A stretch of 19,852 bases of DNA, taken from positions 1 to 19,852 of the forward strand of contig CAYVOX010000048.1 of the NCBI GenBank assembly GCA_964453035.1, written 5' to 3'. Position 1 is the first letter of the stretch; every line of letters starts with the position of its first letter. A model generated the notes under the pieces. That model saw nothing but the letters and a program-made list of their open reading frames with translations, was not told the DNA's origin and did not search any database. The translations under genes and the position numbers were made by a program. This document shows positions 13,856 through 19,852 of this stretch, piece after piece. This stretch comes from CAYVOX01 sp964453035. GTDB lineage: Bacteria > Chloroflexota > Anaerolineae > Anaerolineales > Anaerolineaceae.

Positions 13856-14629
13856 ATGAACCGCGACATTGCCCGACAATTAATTACTGTGCTAGTTTTC
13901 ATCGCCACCGTCATCGTCAACAGCCTGGCTAACGCCCTGCCGCTCAACGGACAGACCACCGGCGCCATCTCCGACAGCTTTAAAGTCTTTTTTGTGCCCG
14001 CCGGGTACGTCTTCTCCATCTGGGGGCTTATCTACCTGGCCCTGGGCACCTTCACCGTTTACCAGGCCCTCCCCGCCCAGCGGACAAACCCCCGCCTGCG
14101 CCGCATCGGCTACTGGTTCATCGCCGGCTCCATCGCCAACATTGCCTGGATTTTCTTCTGGCACTACAACATCTTCCCGCTCACCCTGGTGATGATGCTT
14201 ATCCTGCTGGTTTCGCTGCTGGTCGTCTACGTCCGCCTTGAAATCGGCGTCAAAGCGCCCTCAAAGATTGAGCGCTGGACGATTAACTTCCCCTTCAGCC
14301 TGTACCTCGGCTGGATCACCGTTGCCACCATCGCCAACGTCACCTCGCTGCTCGATTACCTCAAGTGGAACGGCTGGGGCATAGCGCCGGAAATCTGGAC
14401 GGTGGTGATGCTGGCAGTGGCCGTCATCGTCGCCGGGTTGATGCTGCTCAGCCGCCGCGACAGCACCTACCTGCTGGTGCTGGTGTGGGCCTTCGTGGGG
14501 ATTGCCCTCAAGCACAGCGCTGTGCCCACCGTCACCACCGCAGCGTGGGTCGCCGCCGCCCTGGTAGCCGCCTTCGCCGTCGCCAACTGGCTGTGGAAGC
14601 GCAAACTGGTCAAAATCATCTCTGCATAA
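13856..14629 (+). CDS. TspO/MBR-like tryptophan-rich membrane protein
   Basis: This 257-residue polytopic membrane protein resembles the longer tryptophan-rich relatives of TspO/MBR. It has about seven or eight hydrophobic segments, starting near 8-28 and ending near 226-246. The family-like block is VPAGYVFSIWGLIYLALG (about 47-64), which matches the P-x-x-VFSIWGxIY pattern of the longer relatives. Classical TspO has about 160 residues and five helices and binds porphyrins or cholesterol, so this protein is about 100 residues longer and may differ in ligand. The start is set by AAAGGA seven bases before the ATG. It is monocistronic, with an AT-rich promoter region ahead and a strong hairpin terminator behind. 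The mapping to TspO is good at family level; function is open. Confidence 0.8.
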   Translation: MNRDIARQLITVLVFIATVIVNSLANALPLNGQTTGAISDSFKVFFVPAGYVFSIWGLIYLALGTFTVYQALPAQRTNPRLRRIGYWFIAGSIANIAWIFFWHYNIFPLTLVMMLILLVSLLVVYVRLEIGVKAPSKIERWTINFPFSLYLGWITVATIANVTSLLDYLKWNGWGIAPEIWTVVMLAVAVIVAGLMLLSRRDSTYLLVLVWAFVGIALKHSAVPTVTTAAWVAAALVAAFAVANWLWKRKLVKIISA

Positions 14630-14658
14630 ATCCGCAATCTTCTTCCCTCTCTCCCTCA

Positions 14659-14694
14659 GTCTCGGGCATCTCGCAAAGGTGCCCGAGACCTTTT
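14659..14694 (+). terminator. rho-independent terminator after the tspO-like gene
   Basis: GTCTCGGGCA at 14659-14668 pairs perfectly with TGCCCGAGAC at 14680-14689. Three more inner pairs (including one U-G) leave a five-base CGCAA loop. CTTTT follows at once. The stem is strong but the U run is short (four). It lies 30 bp after the tspO-like stop and separates that gene from the fucosidase. Confidence 0.8.
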
Positions 14695-14760
14695 AAGCGC
14701 TAAACAGGAGCATCTGGCAAGTTCACCGGCAGATTTGACTGCCTCGCGCGCTTTCTGGCA

Positions 14761-14766
14761 TAAAAT
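14761..14766 (+). promoter_or_regulatory. -10-like TAAAAT before the fucosidase
   Basis: TAAAAT lies 22 bases before the ATG at 14789. A TTGACT at 14735-14740 is a good -35 match but is 20 bp away, longer than the usual 17, so this promoter is tentative. The region 14695-14788 holds no other gene or repeat that I can see. Confidence 0.4.
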
Positions 14767-14788
14767 AAAGCCATCCCACGCAACAAGG

Positions 14789-16222
14789 ATGCCGCCGATG
14801 ATGCAACCCCCGCAACCCCCTCCCGCCGCTGACCCTCGCATGGAATGGTTCCTCAACGCCCATTTTGGTCTCTTCATCCACTGGGGTGCTTATTCCGCTG
14901 CCGGCGTGGAAGCCTCCTGGCCCATCATGACCCCCGACCTGGCTGAGGTGATGTTCAAAAACCCCACTCGCATCAGCCAGGTGGATTATGAGGCCCTGCC
15001 GAAGCGCTTCAACCCCACCTACTTTGACCCCAGGGTCTGGGTTCGCCTGGCGCAGGATGCCGGCATGCGCTACATCATCATCACCTCTAAACATCACGAC
15101 GGCTTCTGCATGTTCGACGCGCCCGGCACCGATTACAAAATCACCAACACCCCCTTCGGAAAGGATATCTGCCTGGAGCTGGCCAACGCCTGCGCGGCCG
15201 CCGGCATGCGCCTGGGCTTTTACTACTCCCCGCCGGATATGCACCACCCCGGCTACCGCGACACCGCCAGGCCCATCCCCACCAACTGGCTGGGCGAGCC
15301 CAAACGTCCGCAGTGGGAGAGCTACCTGGATTACATGGAAAGCCACCTGCGCAAGCTGCTCAGCGATTACGGTGAGGTAAGCGTCCTCTGGTTTGACGGG
15401 CTGGTGAACCACCGTAAGTATAACCCGCCGCGCTTTCACAGCCTGGTGCACCAGTTGAGCCCCGCCACATTGGTCAACGACCGGTTGGGAAATGGTTACG
15501 ATTACATCACGCCGGAGCAGTTCATTCCCCTGCAGGGCGTGCCCGTGCGCACCGGCCTGCCCCCCTCCAGCGAGAGCGGCGGCGAAAGCCTTTTCAAAGC
15601 GGTGCCCGCCCTGCTCAACGCCCCGCTGATCGGCGGCTGGCTGCGCCGCCAGCTGGATAAATACGCCGCCGGCGAGCTGCAGCTCACCCGCATCCCGCAG
15701 CAGCCCTACCCCGCGCCGGAGGCCTTCCAGCCCTGGGAAACCTGCATGACCATGGGTACCACCTGGGCTTTTAACCCGCAAGAATCGCGCTGGAAGTCAC
15801 CCGCCCAACTGCTGCGCAACCTGGTGGAGGTCGCCAGCCGCGGCGGCAACCTGCTTCTGAACGTCGGCCCCACCCCGCAAGGCACCTTCCCCCCTGAGGC
15901 AATTGAGCGCCTGCAGTTCATTGCCCGCTGGATGCAGGTCAACGCCTCCGCTGTGCACAACACCACCTATGCCCCGCCCGTCGCCTGGCAGGACGGGCGC
16001 ATCACCCGCGTGGGCAGCCAGTTTTTCCTGCACGTCTTGGATTGGCCCGCCGGTGAAAAACTGGTGGTCGCGGGCTTTGAACCGCGCGTCACCGGCGCAA
16101 CATTGATGAACGGCGAGGTGCTGCCCTTCAGCCAGCACAACGGCGCGCTTGAACTCACTGTGCCGCCTGAACCCCCGCACCCTACCGCCAGCGTGATTTG
16201 CATCCACACGGAGGAAAAATGA
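14789..16222 (+). CDS. GH29 alpha-L-fucosidase
   Basis: This 477-residue glycoside hydrolase should remove terminal alpha-L-fucose from glycans. Family GH29 is shown by FGLFIHWGAYSAAGVE near 26-41, ITSKHHDGFCMFDAP at 98-112, the nucleophile strand VLWFDG with D203, WETCMTMGTTWAF at about 316-328, and the closing GGNLLLNVGPTPQG. There is no signal peptide, so it is probably cytoplasmic and acts on imported oligosaccharides. Between TPEQ (241-244) and WETCM are about 70 residues (VRTGLPPSSES to PYPAPEAF), longer than I expect for the family. The first ATG after the -10-like box is used; ATG 14798 is an alternative with better spacing to AAGG. The stop overlaps the next start as ATGA. Confidence 0.92.
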   Translation: MPPMMQPPQPPPAADPRMEWFLNAHFGLFIHWGAYSAAGVEASWPIMTPDLAEVMFKNPTRISQVDYEALPKRFNPTYFDPRVWVRLAQDAGMRYIIITSKHHDGFCMFDAPGTDYKITNTPFGKDICLELANACAAAGMRLGFYYSPPDMHHPGYRDTARPIPTNWLGEPKRPQWESYLDYMESHLRKLLSDYGEVSVLWFDGLVNHRKYNPPRFHSLVHQLSPATLVNDRLGNGYDYITPEQFIPLQGVPVRTGLPPSSESGGESLFKAVPALLNAPLIGGWLRRQLDKYAAGELQLTRIPQQPYPAPEAFQPWETCMTMGTTWAFNPQESRWKSPAQLLRNLVEVASRGGNLLLNVGPTPQGTFPPEAIERLQFIARWMQVNASAVHNTTYAPPVAWQDGRITRVGSQFFLHVLDWPAGEKLVVAGFEPRVTGATLMNGEVLPFSQHNGALELTVPPEPPHPTASVICIHTEEK

Positions 16223-16686
16223 ACGCCGCCGAACGCGCCGCCTACCTCAAAACCCAGCTCATCGCCAATTTTGTCATCAACGCCGTGCTCAACGGAGTAA
16301 TTGCTCTGTTCCTCTACCAGTCGAAAACCATCGTCACCCTGGTGGAAATGGCCTGGGACGTGGAAATCACGGTCGCCATTATCAGCTTCTTCGTGGCGTG
16401 GATTGCGATTGTGTCGCTGCGCAAAAAGCTGGCGGGTGGGTTCTCCCCCAATGCTAAACGCCGCTCCAACAAAAAACTCCCCCACAGCGCCATCATCCGC
16501 GCCCTGGGCATCATGCTTTTGATGATGGTTGTTTTTGGGGTGTTACTCGTCGGCGGGGCAGCGGTGGTCAGCCCGGAGGGCTTTTCCAACTGGGAATACG
16601 TGATACTAAAAACGGTTTACACTGGCGTTTGCGCGTTGCTCTCGGCGCAACTGGCCATCCAGAGCGTCTTCAACGACCGCGCCTGA
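16219..16686 (+). CDS. small four-helix membrane protein, uncharacterised
   Basis: I do not recognise a family. The 155-residue protein has four clear hydrophobic segments at about 14-34, 46-67, 91-116 and 126-148. A basic loop of about 20 residues lies between the second and third (SLRKKLAGG...KRRSNKKLPHS), which by the positive-inside rule is cytoplasmic. Length and topology resemble small permease-like or DUF membrane proteins. The start is fixed by GGAGG, five bases before the ATG, lying inside the end of the fucosidase gene; the two overlap as ATGA. It is therefore made together with the fucosidase and could help with uptake or membrane association, but no substrate is implied by the sequence. 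Confidence 0.8.
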   Translation: MNAAERAAYLKTQLIANFVINAVLNGVIALFLYQSKTIVTLVEMAWDVEITVAIISFFVAWIAIVSLRKKLAGGFSPNAKRRSNKKLPHSAIIRALGIMLLMMVVFGVLLVGGAAVVSPEGFSNWEYVILKTVYTGVCALLSAQLAIQSVFNDRA

Positions 16687-16713
16687 GCCCATTGACAGGA
16701 TAAGAGGTATTCG

Positions 16714-17952
16714 ATGAACTCACAGGAGAGAATTCTCGCCGCCATCCGCCACCAGGAACCCGACCGGCTGCCGCTGGATCTGGGAGCCACGCCCAGCACG
16801 GGCATTTCAGCCATCGCCTACCACAACCTCAAGCAGCACCTGGGACTCACCCACCTCCCGACACGCGTCTTTGACGTGGTACAGCAGGTAGTCCAACCGG
16901 ATGACGAGATCCTGGCGCACTTCCGCGTGGACGTGGTGGACGTGGGCCGCGCTTTTAATGAAAGCAGCGCAGACTGGTACGACTTTACCCTGCCCCAGGG
17001 ACAGACCGTGCAGTACCCCGTCTGGTTCAAACCGCTGCGCCAGCCCGATGGCACCCTGGACGCCTTTGACCGTGAAGGCACGCGCCTGGGCACCATGCCG
17101 CCCGGCGCCACTTTCTTTGACCAGACCTGCTTCCCATACATTGACGGCTACCCGGCTGATTTTTCTCAGTTGGGCTACTGGATGGGCAAGGTGCATTGGT
17201 CCGGTTTGGCACACAGCCCGTTTGACCACGCCGCCGAGCCGGATTTTTGGTCTCAACTGCGCCGCAGGGCAATAGCCTTACGCCAGAACAGCGGGCGGGC
17301 GGTGCTTATGGGCGCGGGTTGCAACCTGTTCGAGTGGGGCACCTTCTTGCGCCGCATTGACCGCTTCCTGATGGACCTGGCAGATGATCAGGCTAACGTG
17401 GAGCGCCTGCTGGACGCGCTGGTGGAGCGCCACCTGCAATCCCTGGAGAAAATTTGCGCATCGGTGGGTGACGTGGTGGATATCGTCCGCTTTGGAGATG
17501 ACCTGGGCACCGACCAGGGGCCGTTTATGTCACCCGCCACCTATCGCAAATTATTCAAGCCGCGCCACAAACTGATGGTGGATTACGTCAAAGCTCACAG
17601 CCAGATGCGCCCCTACCTGCACTCGTGCGGCTCCATCTACCGCCTGCTGCCGGATTTAATCGAAGCCGGCTTCGAAATCATCAACCCGGTTCAAACCAGC
17701 GCCCGCGATATGCAACCGGAGCGCCTCAAGCGCGAGTTTGGCAGCAGCCTCACCTTCTGGGGCGCCGGGGTGGATACGCGCCGCATCCTCAATCGCGGCA
17801 CGCCCCAGCAGGTGAAAGACGACGTGCGCCGCAACATTGAAATCCTTTCGCCGGGCGGCGGGTTTGTCTTCAACACGGTGCACAACATCATGCCCGATGT
17901 ACCCCCGGAAAATATCGTGGCAATGTTCGAGGCGGTGGACGAGTACCGATAA
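16714..17952 (+). CDS. uroporphyrinogen decarboxylase family protein (methyltransferase-like)
   Basis: This 412-residue protein belongs to the URO-D superfamily and looks closer to the MtaA/CmuA-like and uncharacterised branch than to HemE. It begins NSQERILAAIRHQEPDRLPLDLG, typical of that branch. Conserved blocks include DIVRFGDDLGTDQGPFMSP (256-274), YLHSCGS with H303 and C305, ILSPGGGFVFNTVHNIMPDV with H390, and the end motif PPENIVAMFEAV. In corrinoid methyltransferases a His-x-Cys pair and a later Cys or His hold zinc, so H303-x-C305 may be a metal site. No corrinoid protein or hem gene is near. AAGAGG stands seven bases before the ATG. It follows the small membrane gene by 27 bp, probably in the same transcript. 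A role in methyl transfer or sugar-linked metabolism is possible but unproven. Confidence 0.88.
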   Translation: MNSQERILAAIRHQEPDRLPLDLGATPSTGISAIAYHNLKQHLGLTHLPTRVFDVVQQVVQPDDEILAHFRVDVVDVGRAFNESSADWYDFTLPQGQTVQYPVWFKPLRQPDGTLDAFDREGTRLGTMPPGATFFDQTCFPYIDGYPADFSQLGYWMGKVHWSGLAHSPFDHAAEPDFWSQLRRRAIALRQNSGRAVLMGAGCNLFEWGTFLRRIDRFLMDLADDQANVERLLDALVERHLQSLEKICASVGDVVDIVRFGDDLGTDQGPFMSPATYRKLFKPRHKLMVDYVKAHSQMRPYLHSCGSIYRLLPDLIEAGFEIINPVQTSARDMQPERLKREFGSSLTFWGAGVDTRRILNRGTPQQVKDDVRRNIEILSPGGGFVFNTVHNIMPDVPPENIVAMFEAVDEYR

Positions 17953-17955
17953 AGC

Positions 17956-18372
17956 TCAGATGGGCTGAAACGCCTTCTCAATCGCCTGACGCGGGTGAAT
18001 ATCCAGCTGACCCAGTTCAATGAGGGTAAACCAGCGCGGTGTTTTTTCACCATATGGGTGGTTGGGTTCAGCCCGCAGCGCGCCGCCCACCACTCGCCCC
18101 AGGTAAGTAACCGTGATACTATGATAGGGCCGATCCAGCAGGAGCACCTCGCTCACATCCAGCAGCGAAAGAATCTCAGCTCGTAGACCCGTTTCCTCTT
18201 CAAATTCCCTCATCGCGGCCTGGGGCAGGCTTTCTTCAAACCGCAGAGAACCGCCAGGCACCAGCCACTGCACGGCGCCTTTATCCGTGTGACAGTGTGG
18301 AACAAGCAGAATACAACCCTCCTGAACGGCCGCTAGCGCAGCGCGGATGCGCACCGGAGGATGCTCCGCCAC
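17956..18372 (-). CDS. Nudix hydrolase
   Basis: This 138-residue enzyme cleaves a nucleoside diphosphate linked to another group. It has a complete Nudix box from G41 to L63, with G-x5-E-x7-REF-E-EE-T-GL matching the consensus in every fixed position. The metal-binding glutamates of the REFEEE block are E56, E59 and E60. The GTG start directly abuts the TAG of the ATP-grasp gene, with GGAGG eight bases upstream, so the two are coupled. It converges on the URO-D-family gene with only 3 bp between stops. The substrate could be an oxidised nucleotide, NDP-sugar or a by-product of the neighbouring ligase pathway. Confidence 0.93.
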   Translation of the reverse strand: MAEHPPVRIRAALAAVQEGCILLVPHCHTDKGAVQWLVPGGSLRFEESLPQAAMREFEEETGLRAEILSLLDVSEVLLLDRPYHSITVTYLGRVVGGALRAEPNHPYGEKTPRWFTLIELGQLDIHPRQAIEKAFQPI

Positions 18373-19503
18373 CTACTCCCCCTCCGGCAGGCTCTCCATC
18401 ACCACGCGGTATTCCGGCGGCAGCTTGCGTGCCTTTTTGCGCGCCGGGCCGCGCGAGGCGTAGCTCACCAGCCGCCTGAGCAGCACCTCAAACGGGATAT
18501 CGTACAAGTCCAGGATAACCGAAATGGCTACATCCAGTTCTTTAGGCCCCAGCGCCGGGTTGCAGTTAGAGTCAATGAAAAAGTAGCGCCCGGATTGGTC
18601 CAGCCGCACGTCAAACTTGCCGTAATCAGCCATCTTGGTTACGCTAAACGCCTTCTTTGCGTATTCCTTGAGCAGCGCGTCGTTATAGCGTGTGTAATGG
18701 AAGGCTGTGTTGGGGTCTGCCAGCCACTGGTCTTCAAAGGTCAAAAAGACGTATTTCTCCTCCGGATGGGCAAAGAGCTTTTCAGCCAGGTAAACCTTTT
18801 TCTTCTTCTCCTGCACCACAATGGCGGTGATCTCGCGCCCGCTGATGAATTCCTCCACCAGCACCGGCTGTTTGTACGTGCGGATCAGGTACTTGAGCCG
18901 TTTGCGTAAATGCTTCTCGTTTTCAGAGACGGCATCGCGGGTAATTTCCACCGAGCCGTGAATGCTGTTGAGCTTGGAAATCAGCGGAAAGCGCAGGGCG
19001 GGGTCGATAAAATCGCGCGCGGAGTTAAACAACTGGAAGTTGGGCACCGGCACGCCGTTATTTTGCAGCAGCTTCTTCACCAGGAACTTGTTGGTATCCA
19101 GCGATAAACCCAGGATGCCCGCCCCCGTGTAAACCGCGCCCAGCAGTTCCAGCACGCCGGGGATGGCTGAAGCCAGGCTCTCCGAGCCTTTGATGGAATC
19201 CACCAGGTTGAGCACCATGTGCGGGGCAAGCTGGCGCAGGCGTTCAGGCAGGTCGGCGTTGCCGGGTAACAGCGTCACCCCGCAGCCTAACCGCTCCAGG
19301 TAACCGCCGATCACCCCGGCATCCCCTTCGGCATCCTGCTCCGTGATGAACTGCGCCTCGGTTGGGAAGTACTCCCGGCGCGCCTCGCTGAAGAGGATAG
19401 CGATTGATTCAGGCAGGGGAATTTCACTCTCCCTGGACGGCGATTTCAACTTGAGCGCGGACTTGTTGCTCCCTTTCTTAGCCGGAGGCGTAGGTGTGAT
19501 CAC
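18373..19503 (-). CDS. ATP-grasp ligase (D-Ala-D-Ala ligase-like fold)
   Basis: This 376-residue ATP-grasp enzyme probably forms an amide bond through an acyl-phosphate. I place the start at GTG 19503-19501 rather than the upstream ATG at 19542, because it overlaps the aminomutase TGA as GTGA and has GGAG seven bases upstream. After a low-complexity basic head (about 1-25) comes IAILFSEA (34-41), then YTGAGILGLSLDTNK (125-139), which matches the D-Ala-D-Ala ligase substrate loop. The lysine of KLNSIHGS and the strand PVLVEEFISGREI (213-225) form the ATP site. The metal triad is probably D298 in KFDVRLD plus D311 and N313 or N315 in FIDSNCNPALGP. It is not a standard Ddl, and no mur genes are near. 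A role in joining an amino acid such as beta-lysine is inferred from the neighbour. Confidence 0.88.
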   Translation of the reverse strand: MITPTPPAKKGSNKSALKLKSPSRESEIPLPESIAILFSEARREYFPTEAQFITEQDAEGDAGVIGGYLERLGCGVTLLPGNADLPERLRQLAPHMVLNLVDSIKGSESLASAIPGVLELLGAVYTGAGILGLSLDTNKFLVKKLLQNNGVPVPNFQLFNSARDFIDPALRFPLISKLNSIHGSVEITRDAVSENEKHLRKRLKYLIRTYKQPVLVEEFISGREITAIVVQEKKKKVYLAEKLFAHPEEKYVFLTFEDQWLADPNTAFHYTRYNDALLKEYAKKAFSVTKMADYGKFDVRLDQSGRYFFIDSNCNPALGPKELDVAISVILDLYDIPFEVLLRRLVSYASRGPARKKARKLPPEYRVVMESLPEGE

Positions 19504-19852
19504 CCCTCTTCTCCGCCCGGGCCAATCCCCAACGGTTTCCATTTGTTGCCGTCAGCCCGCAGGCGGTGAGCGCCGCCGCCGCGGTTGTGCAGCTCCTCAA
19601 AGTTCTCCGGCTTGATGAACATCTCATCGCCGTCCAGCAGCCCGGTCAGACCAGTTTGACCTGGCTCCGGGCGGCGGTTCTGGCAATAGGGGCAGGTTTT
19701 AGGGTCGTGCGCCTGGTACTGCAGCGGCTCTTCATAAGTAGTGATGAACCCCTCGAAGTTTCGCAGGATAATCTTATGGTCAGACATGCTCACCAGGTAA
19801 TTGGGCATCACCGGGATCTTTCCGCCCCCGCCGGGAGCATCCACCACGTAAG
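19500..19852 (-). CDS. lysine 2,3-aminomutase-like radical SAM protein, C-terminal fragment
   Basis: Only the last 116 residues are in the window; the gene begins beyond the right edge. YVVDAPGGGGKIPVMPNYLV and ILRNFEGFITTYEEP closely match the C-terminal part of KamA-family aminomutases. These use a [4Fe-4S] cluster, SAM and pyridoxal phosphate to convert L-lysine to L-beta-lysine. The DAPGGGGK block closes the barrel near the substrate site. The CPYC pair near the end fits the zinc-binding cysteines known in the family's tail. The final part (TGLTGLLDGDEMFIKPENFEELHNR) is typical of bacterial relatives of KamA. The radical SAM CxxxCxxC motif and PLP lysine are outside the window. Relatives such as EpmB or glutamate 2,3-aminomutase cannot be fully excluded, though the tail argues against the short EpmB. 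Confidence 0.85.
   Translation of the reverse strand, partial: YVVDAPGGGGKIPVMPNYLVSMSDHKIILRNFEGFITTYEEPLQYQAHDPKTCPYCQNRRPEPGQTGLTGLLDGDEMFIKPENFEELHNRGGGAHRLRADGNKWKPLGIGPGGEEG

Noticed and set aside
19504..19542. Upstream ATG for the ATP-grasp gene
   Set aside because: It lies deep in the aminomutase gene, whereas GTG 19503 has GGAG at the right distance and a GTGA overlap like other genes here.

Overview
This window comes from a GC-rich bacterial chromosome. Gene content and style suggest a Chloroflexota bacterium of the Anaerolineae type. The evidence is several exported proteins carrying long Thr/Pro/Ala linkers, a tiny PspC protein, C39-like and WD40 lipoproteins, a KamA-family aminomutase beside an ATP-grasp enzyme, and frequent GTG starts. 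The taxonomic call is an inference from style, not from a marker gene. No rRNA, tRNA, CRISPR array, insertion sequence or phage gene was seen.

Region 1 (about 1-9412, minus strand) is a tightly packed series, read from right to left. It starts with an unrecognised 156-residue protein and then a membrane-anchored C39-peptidase-like/TPR protein. After these come the nuclease sbcD, a CorC/CNNM-type membrane protein with CBS domains, the ATPase sbcC, two GT4-like glycosyltransferases, and the start of an ADP-ribosylglycohydrolase cut by the window edge. From sbcD onward the genes overlap by 1-4 bases (ATGA, GTGA, TAGTG), so they are probably translated as one coupled message. SbcC and SbcD would form the double-strand-break nuclease complex, and the membrane protein sits between them.

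Region 2 (9413-13104) holds a 63-residue PspC protein on the plus strand, reading away from region 1 through a 12-bp palindromic double -10 element. Facing it is a minus-strand pair of predicted lipoproteins: an esterase-like alpha/beta hydrolase followed by a 788-residue WD40 propeller protein.

Region 3 (13164-17952, plus strand) contains a GNAT acetyltransferase, then an AT-rich regulatory stretch before a TspO/MBR-like membrane protein that ends in a strong hairpin terminator. A GH29 alpha-L-fucosidase, a small four-helix membrane protein and a uroporphyrinogen-decarboxylase-family protein follow.

Region 4 (17956-19852, minus strand) reads from a truncated lysine 2,3-aminomutase-like radical SAM enzyme, through an ATP-grasp ligase, to a Nudix hydrolase. 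Their overlapping or abutting ends suggest a small biosynthetic operon.

Several genes that begin a transcript have a -10 box only 6-8 bases before the start codon and no Shine-Dalgarno, which suggests leaderless transcripts. Most genes inside operons carry GGAGG-like sites instead.
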